Shown here: piece by piece, positions 8,863-22,172 of the stretch
How positions within the stretch are numbered: position 1 is the first letter of the stretch
Layout: every line of letters begins with the position of its first letter
NCBI RefSeq assembly: GCF_020906515.1
Contig: NC_085851.1
Span: 3,658,001 to 3,722,000, forward strand
DNA from: Vanrija pseudolonga
Lineage: Eukaryota; Basidiomycota; Tremellomycetes; Trichosporonales; Trichosporonaceae
Direction of reading: 5' to 3'
Length of the DNA stretch: 64,000 bases
Made by a program: the position numbers and the translations under genes
The notes under the pieces: generated by a model
What the model was told of the DNA's origin: nothing
The model's input: only the letters and a program-made list of their open reading frames with translations
Database searches by the model: none

Positions 8863-10755
8863 TCTGTGAGGTGGGAGAGTTGGTTTGCGATTGAGAGAGA
8901 GGGAAAGTAGGCGAAAGGGAAAGAGCAGAGTTTCGAGAACGGCGAGGACAGCACAATCGAGTAGGCGGTACGACGACGACGAGTTCAAGGTCGAGAGAAA
9001 GTTTCGATGCGAGCACAAGACACGGGCGGGGTCAACAAGCAGAGATTTCGAGTTTCGGCAAATTCGAGTAGCGGGCAAATCGGGGATTGAAGAGCGATCT
9101 GTCAGCGCCTGTCCTCTGTCCGTTCTGGGTCGTCGTCGACGCTGCTGTCGTCGCTGTCGCTACTCACTTTGATGCGATGAGACTTGATGGTTGAGGGTTT
9201 CCGTGATCTCTGCAAAGCTCTAGCCATCGACCACCCGCCGCGGCGAGAGGTGGCATCCCACATTGCTCCAAGCCAGCTTCTCCAGGTTGGACGGGACCAA
9301 AATCCGTCGAAACTCCCTCGGCGATTCGGGATTTGGAGGAACTGTGGCTACTTGACACGTGAGCTTACGTTAGTATTTATTGTTACATCATCAGCCTTTA
9401 ATTTGATTCCGTTCACCTTCGTCTTCTGGCGTTAGATGGCGCCAAGGGAGACAAGACCAGGTCATTGCAGGATAGCGAGCACGCATCAAGGTAAACACCG
9501 GCGACTGCTGCCACTCGAGTCCTTGGCATCAAGGCCGCACTGCATGGTGACTCGAGCGCACTCGTGTCGACTCGGGTGCTGACGGTGTAGTGTACCGGTG
9601 TAAGTACCAGCCGCCACAGCCTCAATCGTGCCCCAGCGATAATTTGCCACACGACCATCGTACCCACCCATGTCCCCACTGCCGCCATGCTGCGCATCGA
9701 CGGGGTTCTTGTCGCCAAGCCGGTCCTAGTGTCAATTGCTCCCTGCGCTGCATAACTCCGCGTGGGTCATGGTGACCGTTGCGCAAGGGCCCGCGGCGGC
9801 GCTGGCGCACGAGTCCCCTGAGGCTTGGAAGGGGTGGAGTGTTGTTTGCTATTTCGAGAGGGCCCGGGAGGTGAGGGATGCGTTGTGCCGACTGATGGTA
9901 CAGCTTACTGCGTCGGCAAGACGCTCGGCACTGGAGATCTCTACTGGGCCGCAGTTGCGGCGGTGTGTTGCGATGAGTTGGTATCCGGTTGTCCACACCC
10001 GTCGTCATTGCCTTGTTGGAATGGTGGGCAGAATAACCACTACTGGGTCCAAGGCACGACGTTGAGAAGCACGCGCCTCCAGTGCCGACGGCATGCGCAG
10101 CAGCAGCAGCAACAGCCACGGCGCGCCCTGACGCGTCAAAGTCTTGGCGGCGTCCCTGGCTTTTGCGTTGCTCGCTCGGTGCCACTGACACTCTGACGCT
10201 CCATGAAGGAATACTTGACCCAAACGCCAACGCCAACGCCAATGCCAACACGGAAGGCCCGGTGCGTCGGCTCGACAAGTCGGCTGGGATACGGAGGCCG
10301 AAGCGCATAATGCTCCTGGCCTCGTGGTGCGACCTGACTCCTGACATCTGACGCGGATGCCTGGCTGCTTACGGTCCGCTCATCACGACCACGGTCTCGC
10401 CCGAGTTGGTTGAACCACCACCAGAGCAGGCCCTTGCACCAGTCCAGGTCGGCCAGCAATCCCAACACACTCAACTTGTATACTTGCCCATCTCGCCTCT
10501 CATCTTACTTCAACCTAACCCACCCACCGCCTTGACATACCTGTCCTCCGTTTACGCTTACGCTTCTTCGCAACGCCCCTCGACGCCGTTGTCCTATTCG
10601 CAATCATCTCATCACTGCTCTTGATAAAGTGAAGAGACACCCTCTTGGCACTGCATCGCCACTACATTCGTTCACGACACCTCTGCTTCTTCAACCCTAC
10701 ACTACTTGCCCTCTCCCTCCCCCCGCCCCTCCCCCTCCATCAGCGCAAGCCAAGA
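8863..10755. promoter_or_regulatory. 1.9-kb divergent eL33/chitin deacetylase region
   Basis: This long stretch lacks any reading frame that I can support. The eL33-proximal part (to about 9170) looks like a leader, possibly with a 5' UTR intron. The chitin deacetylase side ends in a CT-rich leader with a dense C tract just before the start codon. A short degenerate hexamer repeat (AACGCC-type, four units) lies at 10223-10246. No tRNA, transposon or inverted repeat was found. Confidence 0.45.
10223..10246. repeat. (AACGCC)4 short tandem repeat
   Basis: Four head-to-tail hexamers, the last with one substitution, in the non-coding region upstream of the chitin deacetylase gene. Read directly from the sequence; significance unknown. 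Confidence 0.85.
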
Positions 10756-12324
10756 ATGGTCGTCGCTATCGCCAGCTTGTTCCTCACCCTCGCCTCCCTT
10801 GCCGCCGCGCAGGTCGCACCATCCGTCGCGGTCGACCCGAGCATCCCCCAGTCCGCGGCCACCGGGCCACTGGGCTTTGTTGTCCCGTAAGTCATGACTC
10901 GTCGAGGCCGTGTGTGAGTAGCGGGCGCGAGCGGTGGATTGGTGACCGCCAAACATCTCGCGGAACCTCTGGAAGGACCTCATCTGAAACCTGACGCCTT
11001 GCCGTTCCACCGCGCGTTGCTGGCGTTCAAATTCGCTGCTATTCGCGTCTATGCGACACTAACATAACCCAGACCACTCTCCGCCCTCACCTCTGGCGCT
11101 CCGCCAGGCCCGACCCAGGCCATCACCAACACCTTTGCCTTTGGTGCCAGTCCCACCATCTCGGGTGCCGCCCCCATCCCCACCTTTGTCGCCGGCAATG
11201 CCGTCGCCCAGGGCTACCCCCCTCTGGACCAGATCCCCCCGATCGACTCGCCCCAGGTCAAGGCATGGGTTGCATCAATCAACTGGGCCCAGGTTCCCAA
11301 CTTTACGCCGACGGACGGCACGTGCGGTGGCTCGCCTGCCGCCGCCGCCGACCCCACTCGTTGTTGGTGGACTTGCGGTGGCTGCACCCGTGACACCGAC
11401 ATCCAGAGCTGCCCCGACAAGCTGACATGGGGTCTTTCGTACGACGACGGACCTTCGCCCTACACTCCCCTCCTGCTCAACTACCTCAACGAGAAGAACT
11501 ACAAGTCGACCTTCTTCGTCGTCGGCTCGCGTGTCGTCTCGCGCCCTGACATGGTTGTCGCCGAGTACATGACTGGCCACCAGATCTCTATCCACACCTG
11601 GTCCCACGCCTCCCTCACCAAGCTCTCCAACGAGCAGATTGTTGCCGAGCTCGCCTGGACCAAGAAGGCCATCAAGGACGTCATCGGTATCACCCCCAAC
11701 ACCTTCCGTCCTCCTTATGGTGACATTGACGACCGTGTCCGCGCCATTGCCGCCCAGCTCGGCCTCACCCCCATCATGTGGACCCAGTACACTGAGAACG
11801 GCGTCCGTACCACCTTTGACACCACCGACTGGAACATTCCCGGCGGCCAGGCTACTGGTCCCTCGGCCGTCTCCAAGTTTGAGGCCATCCTGAACACCTA
11901 TGTGCCCAAGCTCAACACTGGGTTCATTGTCCTCGAGCACGACCTGTACCAGTCCACTGTTGACCTCGCCGTCGGCTACTTTATCCCCCTTGCCGAGAAG
12001 GCCAACAAGTACAAGTTTGCCTCGATCATCCAGTGTCTCGGTCTCCCCAACTCGGAGGCCTACATTGAGACCTCGGCCAACGCGACCGCGACCCTCAAGC
12101 ACTCCGGAACCGCCCCTGTATTCCAGGCCACTGTTGGCACTGGCACCGCCGCTGCCCCTACCATCACCACGGGCTCGGCTGCCACCTCGGCCGCACCAGT
12201 TTCCGCCGGTAACTCAGCCCTCCCCTCCGTCTCCAACAAGGGCAGTGGAGCGTCGCGCTTCTCGACTGCATCGGTTGTCGTTGCCCTTGCCTTTGTTGCT
12301 GGTGCCGTTGCTTTCGCTGCCTAA
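10756..12324 (+). CDS. GPI-anchored chitin deacetylase (CE4 / NodB family)
   Basis: Chitin deacetylases convert wall chitin to chitosan, a conspicuous wall component of Cryptococcus-like yeasts. Exons 10756-10886 and 11073-12324 (186-nt intron) give 460 residues. There is a signal peptide (first 19 residues, ending SLAAAQ), then the NodB domain: motif 1 LSYDDGPS near residue 166 (catalytic and metal Asp pair), motif 2 HQISIHTWSH (metal His pair) and motif 3 RPPYGDID. A Ser/Thr/Ala-rich stem follows, then a C-terminal hydrophobic tail (VVVALAFVAGAVAFAA) after a small-residue site, a classic GPI signal. Domain order and length match the basidiomycete Cda1-3 group; which paralogue it is cannot be said. 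A long 5' region suggests regulated expression. Confidence 0.93.
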
Positions 12325-12768
12325 GCAGGCAGTCCTTAATATGTGAACATTACTCCCCCTCTTCTCATTTTGCTCTACTCTTTTTGGACGCCGTCGCATC
12401 GCACAACCTGCATCGGAGCTCTTGGCCGGCTTCCCGCCCCCCACATCCAATACTACCCCTCCCAGACTATCCCCTAGTCGCCTTGGCACACGTACCCTGA
12501 TGGACTCATGCACTCGCACACTTGCACTCATTCGCATTCATTCTTTACCGCAATGCGACTCTATGGTCTTGCGAAAGTCCCAAACAGCGCGATGAGGTTG
12601 CGCGCCGATCCTCACGGAACCCGAGTGCTGGCGATCCTCGTGTGCGCGTGTGCCCCTCTGGGCCATCTTTGTGTACTATGCATTTAACACAGCACGGTGT
12701 AGCTACAAGGGACGAGCGCCTCCGGGTATCTAATGCTGGGTGTTTGTTTCTAGTTCCTACAACCTTTC
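12325..12768. other. Convergent chitin deacetylase/TEL1 3' region
   Basis: A 444-nt shared downstream region. T/C-rich stretches at 12350-12480 probably belong to the chitin deacetylase 3' UTR. No gene or repeat is recognised. Confidence 0.4.
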
Positions 12769-15700
12769 TCACAGCCACGATTGCCATCCTGCCACAAGTC
12801 AGTCGATTCCTCACCCGACTCGACCTACCAATGAATATCTTCGCCAGGCTCTCAACATCACGTGCTTGCTGAATGAGCTGATTCACAGCATACTCTACGC
12901 TCAGTGTGCGGCCAAGCTTGAGCCTGATGCGAGACAGGACCTTTTCGGCCTTGTCCTGTCCCGTGGTCGATTGCTGCCCGGGGTCCACGCGGCCGCCACC
13001 CTGTGCACGCCTCATCTTTCCTGCGTCTCCAGTCCTGCACATTGTTAGGAGGTTCAAGGGCAATCTTACTTACCAGGAGTAGAGAGGGTCGTGCTTGAAC
13101 ACTTCGAGAACCGTGAGAATCAGTTCCGACGAGTCACGGAGAACTCGAAGTGTCTGTTCCGAGCAGCGACGGAACGTGCCATTCACCCCCGAGATGCCCA
13201 GGCCATCGACGACATCGTTGGTGAGGCGGAAGGGCACCTTTTCAGGAATACGCAGCTTCTGGCCCTGTAACAGTCAGCCAAGACCAACAAGCCCAACTCA
13301 CCTCATCGAATACGATGCCAAAGTCAATCTGCACAAACTCGCCAGTCTCCGTGTCGATCAAAATGTTGGAACAGTGGCGGTCTCCCAAGCCAACCATGTA
13401 GCCCACAATCGATGTCACAGCCACACTGCGAGCATAGTTTAGCCGCATGGTGAACCATGCGAGAGGCTCGCGTCGCTTCTCCGTAAAGAAATGCCGCATG
13501 ACAGGTTTGAACGACGCCATCTTGTCCTGGTACACTTGAACCATCTTGGGCGATGCCCAGTCGACGCTCTGGATCTTCTCCAAGCTCTTTCGCATAACAT
13601 CTTGCGACGTGTCAATGCCCTTGCGGTAGCTGTGGGATTAGAATTGCGTCACTTGCAGATATGCTTACCGCGAGTGTGCGTCCTTCAACCATTCTCCGAT
13701 AGCCATCGTGTTGCCGACAAACTCGATAATACCAGATCGCTCCGCCAACGGCACGACGGTGTAGGTGCGGAAGGTGAGGCTCCGAGCAGCTGCCCGGCGA
13801 TCCCGTTGAAGCAGTCGATTCGTCAACTCGAACACCTGCTCCATGACTGCGTCTTGGCGCACTTCGTCGTCACCCTTGAACTGGTTCAAGTTAGCATCAT
13901 TGTGGCAGGAGCGTGACTCACCAGTTGCACATGCTTTTGGCCCAGTGTATCAATCACGGACATGATGGCTGGTCGGTGGACACCACCCGCCAACTTGTAC
14001 TGTCGGTCATAGCCCTGTATCGTTGGGATGCGGTCGTACTTGCGCGTGAGGTCCACTGGAGGCACAGCTGTGGCGACCGGGATGGGAAGCCCTTTGCAAT
14101 GGGCGAGCAGACTGGAAGAGGACATGGTAAGGCTCTGCCCAGGCTTTGGGCGTTCGCCAGTGACCTTTTTGTCGTGGTCGCTGTAACACCACGCAACCGC
14201 GGCATTGGCAAAAGTGGTCATGTTCTTGCCAGCTTCCTGGGCCATGGTCTTCTTGGTGTCGTTCTTGATCTTCTCCATGATCTCGGCAGCCGCACTAGCG
14301 CGGGGTTCTTGTGAGACAGGAGCCGACGTTCGGCGAGAGCTCGTCGAGGGGTAGGCCAGGGTGATCACTTGGTACAGGATGTGGTAAGGATGATCCTGGC
14401 CCAACCTCAGCATCAGCCCGTTGAGAATGGAGTTGAACGTTGTGGGGGTCTCGGGCCGGTAGAGGCGCGCTGCGAGCTGCGGGCCAAGGAAGATGAACTT
14501 GTGCGAGGGGATGTGATTGAGGGACCGGGCAAAGGATGTCATTGCCGCCTCGTTGGTACTGTGTTCGAGCCAAATGGACGTCAGGCGCGTGATTGAATCA
14601 TCGAAGTCGTCGCTCAGATAGATGGCGGCGGCGTAGTACTTGAGCGAGTTTTGCAAGTACCGCTGAAGCTCCAAATCCAAGTCACGCTTGGCCTTGCGCT
14701 CTTCCTCTAGCTCTTGCTGATCCTTGTCCATCTTGTGCCGAGTGCTTCCAGGGGTAGCCTGCAGGCTAGCATCTAGCCGCTGGATGGCATCTTGCTTGCG
14801 GTCCACAAACGACTTGAGACGTTCAAGCTCTGGTGATCGGGACAAGACGCCATAATGGTGATCGGCGAACGCGGCAAAGTCGTGGGCGAGCTTGGCTTGC
14901 TCCTTTGCATGAGCCTTGCCCTTGTTGGCCAAATCTGTGGCCTGGGTAAACATGGTTTTGATCTCTTCCGCAGACTTGAGCCTGGCAAGAGAGTTCCAGT
15001 GGGCCGATCGTCCCAGAAGCACAGCCCGGCGCTGGTACTCCTCCACCGTCGACTTGACCTTGCTGCTTGACGACTGAACCGTCAGAGCGGCGGATAAGCT
15101 TGCAATGTGTTGAATTGCCAGGGAGTGTTCTCCTTGGGCCCAAAGCATTTGGCTGAACTCGTCTTGGGCTTGATCCGAGAACGTCCCTTGTCGAATCGAG
15201 TTTTCGAGTTGGCGAATCGAAGTGACGGCGTTCACAGATGCTTGGAGGCTTCCTTCCTTGCGCGCGAGTTCACTCAACCGCAGGTGACAGGACACTTCGA
15301 GCCTCCTCTGGCCCTTGAGCTCGTCCGACTGCAGGTCACCAAACTGGTTCTTGCTTTCGCGCTCTGCGGCCGACCTGATCATCGACAGTCGCGTTGCGGT
15401 AAGCCGCTCGGCAGTTGGGAACCTAAGTGTTAGTCGGTTTGCGACCAGGTGTACTCACTCAAACGATGAGCTCAGGTCCACATAGTCATTCAACATTGCG
15501 CCATTAAAGTCTCGTGAATCGATGGAGCGCCGCATGTTCTTCGAAGTCCATCGAGCGATATCACGAAGGCAGAGAAGATTCAGGGTTGTCTTCTTGATTT
15601 CTGTCATGCGTTCGATGCCAATGGACTGCAAGCAAGCCATTTCTGATTGAACGGCCGCGTCGATGGATGCCTGCACAGTGTCGTAGTCCATTTCGCGGTG

Positions 15701-18700
15701 AACCGATCGTAGAGCATTGTAGAAGCGGCCCTCCGAGGTCTGAGCCACGTCGTTGTTGAGCGGGACATCCCAGTCGCCCATGCGCCATGCGAGTTCGAGG
15801 AAGGATTGGCCCGAGTCGGCTTCTGTACGTGGCAGTGCCTTGATGACATTGCCCGCGAGGCTGTTGAACCCCAGGTCGTGAAAGTTGCGAACCGCTTCAC
15901 GCAGGGGCTCTCGTGATCCCTTGGACGGATATGAAGCCTCAAAGTTGGCAACATTGTATCCAAAGGCCCTCAAGGATTCGCCTTCATGCTTGAGTCGACG
16001 GAGGAGAGAGTCCATGACATTGTTGTTTTGAATACCATAGAAACCATCAGGGTCTTCGACGTTGCTGTAGACCGAGTACATGACCTAGAAGAGTCAGTGG
16101 CCCTCGAGGCGTTTCACTTACCGCTTGTACCCTCGCATCTGACAAATCTAAACCCGGCGAGTTGTCTCGGGGATAGTCGTTGGCCATTTCGAGGAACAGC
16201 AGGGAACTCGCAAATGCCCCACACCGTCCAGCAGCCTCGCTAAGAACGAGCGGGTCGATGTTGAGCCATTGGTTGTACGAGAGCTCGCCGGTGGCGTACG
16301 GCGGCTGAAAGTTGCGCAAGTGGAGAACAATCTGGATGATCATTTCCAGCGTTTCAACAGCAGCACCCAAAGACTGGAGGACTTGTGTGAAATGGTCGGT
16401 CAGGACCTTGACTCGATGGGCAGTATCCTCATTGTGTGTGGTCGCTCCGCAGGTCAATGTGGCTTGCACGAGGTAGGGAAGCAAGTCTGTTGCCTCTTTA
16501 CCCTTGGTCTGGAGGAGAGGGCGCAGGCCGGCGTAGAAGGGATCGTCGACCGACGCAAGTGACGCCAAAAGCAGAGCCAGGTCTCCGGCCCACAGCTCGT
16601 ATCGCTTAGCCTTGGTGATCCACCCTGCTGTTTCGTCTCCCAGGATATTGATCTTGACATCCGCCGTTGCAGGGGGGCGAGCAGTGGGCACCAAATATTG
16701 GAAAACGTCATCCAGCTGCGGAGGAAGGCCGCCGATTTGGTCGGAAGTTGACTGGAGATCACAGACACTCATTTGCAGCACCTCAAAGGCAGTCTTGCGG
16801 AGGCGGTAGTCTTGGTCCTGCGTGTGCTTGATTACCCTGTCGATCACCATCACCCTGAGCATGGCGTCCATGTTATCGCGCTGGCGCTTGGTGCCCGCCG
16901 GCAGGGGTCCCTTGAGAGACTTGATGGCTTGCAGAGAAGGGGCATGCACCTCACCGTTGGCCAAGTACAGCAGGTCGAGGAAGGCCATGGCTCCATCCCG
17001 ATCCCACTGACTAGCGTTCAACTGCTTCTTGATATGCCAGAATGTCGAGGTGAGGAACTCGGTCCGCATCTCGGCCTTGGCCCCTGAGATAGAGGCAGCA
17101 AGTCTCTTACACAGAGTCATTGGGTCGTTGACATTTGGGCGCTCAGCAATGGCGGATAGGTGGGAAAAGTCGGGTTCCGCAATCTTCTGGTAGTGTGAAG
17201 ACAGTTCTTTGGGCCAGAAGATTAGCACTCCTTGTAGGGTGGTCTTCGTCGCCTCGGAGGTTTGCCATTCCGAAGCCTTTTCCGCGACCCATGACTCTAT
17301 GCGCGAGGCAACATCAGCATGCCGCGGTGAAGCCTTGAGTTTGACGTAGGACGATCCGAGGCTGATGAGAATGTCGTCGAGATGCGGCGGTGCGCTCCCG
17401 CTGTCGGTTACGACGTCAAATGCCCATTGGAGCATGGACAGAACGATGGCACTAATGTCATCTTTGCAGAGCAGATCGATCATGTTGCGGAGGAAGAGGT
17501 GAAGGACCATTGGTTTGGACAAATCCTTGCGGTACAAGGACACGAGGACAGCGATCGCGCGGAGGTAGCGATGTTGCTCATTGACCAGGAAAGCTTGGTG
17601 GATTGAATGGAAGAGGCGGACAAGACCGTCGAACAGCATCTTTCTCTTGGACATGGACTTGAAGAGTAGTCTGAGAATACTGTGCGTTCGGAGCACGCCA
17701 TAGCTTGCCTCTGCTGGATCGAGGACTGGGGGTGCACCGTCGCCGCCACGGGGGCCAAATGCCATGAGTTGAAGGAAGACGTCGCCTGAGCCACTCGTGC
17801 CACGTCGCGAATCGATGGCTTGAATCGTCTCCGCAACCTTTTCATTGGTCTCAGCCATGCTGAGGAGAGTGAACAGGGAGGCGACGACGGTTTCAATGTT
17901 GTTTGAGACGAGATTGATCGCTGTGGCTCCGCTGGGAACCGGAATGGTGGAAATGACCTCTTCCACGCGCTTTTGGAGCATTTGGCTCTCGGGTGGAGAC
18001 TCGTTGTGCTCTTCGTACTCGGAACCCACGGTACGAGCAGTTGCGACAGCTGCAGCTAATGGAAAGCACTTTCCCCGCGCCGAGTCTTCGGACACTGAAG
18101 AAGCATCACACAGCGCAGTAAAAAAGGCCATGGATTGGACGTCGGCGTCGCCGGCCCCCGCCCACATGATCTTTGGGCCGACGGTGTCGAGGAGAAGCTG
18201 AGCAACTTCTTTCCTTGTACTGCAACCGTACACAGCCGGCGGAAGGCCGAGAGGTAACTGTCCGCTGATAAGCTGGTTGAAGACGATGATATTAGCATGG
18301 GCCGAGTAAAGAGGCTTGAGCGACTCGAGGCCCAAGCGATGAGCGACAGCTTCCAGTCCAGGTTGAAGATAAGGAAGGTTGCAACGAGCAAAGTCGGCAA
18401 TCTCGTAGAGATGAAAGATGGTTGATGATCGGAGCTGGGCGCTGGCGATGCAAGTGTTGAGCTTCCAGAGAAGGAAGGTCAAGGAGACGTCCCAGGAACC
18501 GTTCGCTGGTTCCTTAGCGGTGGTGTTGAGGTACATGGCCTTTTTTCGCTCCTCGGACAAGTCTGGAAGGTAGTGAAGTCCCGCTGCGGATGACGAAGCA
18601 CGGAAACGGACACGAGTGTCGGCGTCAAGCAGGGCGTCTTGAATATGCGTGAGAGGACCCCAGGTGAAAGGGTACACGCCTCCCATTTGGACGTCTGCTT

Positions 18701-21700
18701 CGTCGGTCTCCCCGAGCTGTTGCTGCCACGCCGTGTAGGAGGGGTCGTAGTCGAGGTACTCGTCAATGAAGACGAGTATGCTCAGTCGAGCCGGCCATGA
18801 TGTAACCTTGCCATCGGCACTTGTTTCAACAAGAAACCGGGCAAGCTCGATAGCCTGCTTGGTCAAACCTGATTCAGGTGACAACCAAATGTTAATCGTC
18901 CTTGTCAGAAACACGACTGCCAGCCGCACCAGATCGCCGTCCCGTTTGAACGCATAGGTCTCCAGTCGTTCCCAGATATCGGCAATGATGAAATCGACAG
19001 CCTCCACGGTAATTTTCAAGCTGCCGTCTTGCATCGCTTGACAGATTGCAAGGCCGAGCTGCACAAAGCTGCCGGCATCGGCGGTCAAGAATGAGTTGAT
19101 GAGCGCATTGTCACCCCTTGGTCGTCGTGGCGATTGTGCAAACATGGCACCTCGAAGTCGAAAATCGACCAGCGCTTTCAACAGTGACTCGGTTGATCTT
19201 TGCGCCTCCTTGGCCTCAATGGACTGAGGAACGGCATCGCTATCCGCGTTGCGGATGGCACCAAAGTCGTCGTCATCGCCGCCAATAGTCGCCGACGCTG
19301 CACCGGCAGAGCGTTTGAGGATCTCGGCCAAGGTCGCGTTGCTGGCCTGAATGATCTTGCCGAGGACTGCTGAAGTCTGGGGATCAGCTCGAGGTTTTCT
19401 TGGTCACGCACCTCTGGCCTCTGCCACAGGATGGACAAGAGATCGGCATTGGGGTCGGGCCGTTCTTCTTCATCAGGCATGAAGCTGGCGTATCGTTCAG
19501 GTGGGAGAATGTCTCGGCGAATGCCCGAGGTTGACTCTGGCTTGAGCAAGATGGGCCACGTCGGCGGCTCGGCGATCTGAATGTCGTAAAGTGGTGCAAA
19601 TCCTCGCCATGCCAGCAGTTGGGCCGACGTGTTGGTCGACTCACGAGAAAGGTGGGGAACCAGGCTCTCCAGCAATTCTGCGGCAGGCACCAAACACTTA
19701 TCAGAGTCTGGACGAAGTCCGTTTGCCTGGATGGTTGCTTGGAACAAAAACGCCAAGACGACCAGGTCGATGCTCTTGCGAAGGCGCTCAGGAGTCACTA
19801 ATGTTGGGCGATCGCTGTGCTGCCATTCTTTCGTCACCGTGACAAGGGCTTGCCCCAAGGAGTTGGAAAGCTTGCGGGGTCGACCCTGCATGAAGAGAAG
19901 GTTCTCTACGTCCGTTGGATGGGTGACGGTGGCTGGGGCTGATGCCGATGCCGATGCCGGAGTGGGAATGCCGGGCATGGTGCCATAGAGGATTGTCCGT
20001 CGAACAGGGTCCGTTTCCGCCTCGTTGAGCATATGACTGACGATTGTGCACTCTGGTAGGTGCTCTGTGATTGTTGTATCCGCGACAGTGGTGGGTGCAA
20101 AGTTGCAGATTGCCCCGAGGAGGGCGATAATGTTGGCCGGAGTCGCAGATCCGAGACGGGAGCGAGCACGGCCGCTGGCGTCCACAGCGTACGTTTTGGT
20201 AAACCAGTCGAGTACCTTGTCCTCCAAGTTGGCCGAATATAGTCCAACGTCGGCACGAACCTGCAGCACGCAGTTGGCGAGGAACGAGCAGGCAGATTCA
20301 AAGACTCCGGTTGGTCCTTGAATATCGACGTTTTTCAACAGAGTGTGAACGTCGCGGAGGATGCGTGTGTGGTCGACCTTGGACGTCTGCAAAACGACAT
20401 TGGCAGCGAAGCAGGCAACGCGTGATACCGACTCGGCCGATGTCTTCCTGATGGCATGGGCCCACAGTCGCTCCCATGCCGATTGCTCGTGCTTCCTGCG
20501 CGAGGCGAGGACGGAAGGAGTGACTGGGAGCAAGGTGGTTGGTGTGGCGTCTGTGGCGTCGTCGATGAGGGCGAGAGTTGCGAGACCTGCAAAGCTCCAT
20601 TCCTGTAGAGAGCTTTCCTCGTCATCGAGAAGGTCGAGAAGCTTGTCTCGGATCTCGGCCTGGGTGTCACTCTGAATGTCGGCCCAGTGCCTGTCGAGGA
20701 AGAAGACCAGGACCTGACAGGCCAGTAGGCGTGTTTGTTGCAGACCGGCTGTGGTCGTACGTAGGAGTGCGGCCAGGGCGTTCTCCGTCCTCTGTCGCTT
20801 TGACGGGCCGCGCTCAGATCGGCTCGGCGTCGTGCTTGGCGGTGCTCGGAAGGATTCATATGTCTGATAACGTTAGAGGGGAGCGAACTGTGGTACCTAC
20901 TTGGTAGTAGCACGCCGCATACAGCTCAATAGCGGCCCAGTTGATTGCTTGCTGGGTGTCGAACCCAAATCCAGCCGTGAGGGTAGTCAGCTGGAATGGG
21001 CCAGGGTTGGTGGTTATTGGACCAAATCGTAGCACATCCAAGTCGAGGGGCTTGATGGAGCCCTTGGAGACGGCCTCCTTGGGCAGCGAATCAAGAATCC
21101 TGGTCATTGACTCCCTAACCGTGCTCTTATGGTCGTCTGACACAGACTGATGTGTGACGAATGGGAGCATGATACGCATACCGACAAGGAGCTGCTCCCG
21201 CAGGGCCAAATCACCCTTGTTTCGCGAAGTCCACAGATTGGCGAGCTGGGGGAAGAGTTTGAGTGACGCTGCGGTGAATCCCTCCTTGTTGTTGAGCTCG
21301 AGCTCGGCAAGCACGAGGTTGAGTGATCGTACAATTTCGGGAGGGACGGTGGTTTGCTGGGGAACTTGAGCGAGGTAATCATGGATCTTGAGCAGGATGT
21401 GAAGACCGAGGGTTGCCTGGTCATTACCGGCCCGTGAAAGTATTGCGTTGAGTGGCGCTCGCGAGCTTGATAAGAGGACAGGGATGAGTCCAATGACTTC
21501 GTTGGCGACCGACGCGGAGATTGAAGCGGAAGAGTTTGTTCCTTCAAACCCGTCGTTGTTGTTGGTGGCCCAGGTGTCTTCTATGGACACCCGTTCACCA
21601 AGAAGGGAAGACCAGCAAATCCCCATCAGCGTCTGCCATCCTCCTGGGTCGAGGTGCTCCAGGTGTGGTGGGTAGCGCAGCAGGCTGCGAAGCGCCTTTA

Positions 21701-22172
21701 GGTAGTCGCGGGCGACGGGCTCGTACATCTTGTCATCGTGCACAAGCAGCGTTGACATGTGTGTGAACAGCGCGAGGAACGGCTTCCTTGAGAGGATTTG
21801 AACGGTTCGTTCTGCCATGTATCGGACGAACGAAACGGAGGCCGCGAGGCGGTTGGCGGCTATGGGGTGTCAAATTGTCTTCGAGTCTCCCAACTCACCC
21901 GTCTTCGTCGGCTTCTGCGCGGCTGTCTTTTTATCATTCTGAATAGCTTCCTTGATAGCTCCCTTCTTCTCCAAGCTTACAGCCTGGAAAAGGCACTGGA
22001 AGAAACTGACCCAGCCCTCGCCACCGTGCTTCGACGCGCCTTTGTTGAACTGATCGACGTTCTCGCGGTTGCTGAAGATTTCGCGCAGCTCCGCGAGGCC
22101 ACGGGTGCGCTCCGTGGATTTGTCCGACTCGTAGCTCTTGAGCGCCGAGCTCAAGCCCGGGACCGTGTTCAT
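12769..22172 (-). CDS. TEL1: TEL1/ATM checkpoint kinase (PIKK family)
   Basis: Tel1/ATM is a giant Ser/Thr kinase that senses double-strand breaks and maintains telomeres. Eleven exons join in frame: 21899-22172, 20901-21859, 19412-20863, 16122-19376, 15459-16084, 13922-15422, 13669-13880, 13302-13629, 13074-13264, 12829-13034 and 12769-12788, giving 3007 residues. The N-terminus shows a TAN-like block (STERTRGLAELREIFSNR). Most of the middle is helical-repeat sequence without distinctive motifs. The C-terminal kinase shows KGDDEVRQDAVMEQVFE, the catalytic loop LGDRHCSNILID near residue 2843 and the metal-binding VQIDFGIVF. The FATC end is AKIFIGWQSWL. That last part depends on a 40-nt intron and a 20-nt final exon, which restore the expected tail. 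All ten introns are 35-41 nt. Confidence 0.97.

Noticed and set aside
9622-10347. 241-codon minus-strand open frame upstream of the chitin deacetylase gene
   Set aside because: Composition looks random, with no motif, no splice-consistent extension and no family resemblance. GC-rich DNA gives such frames by chance.
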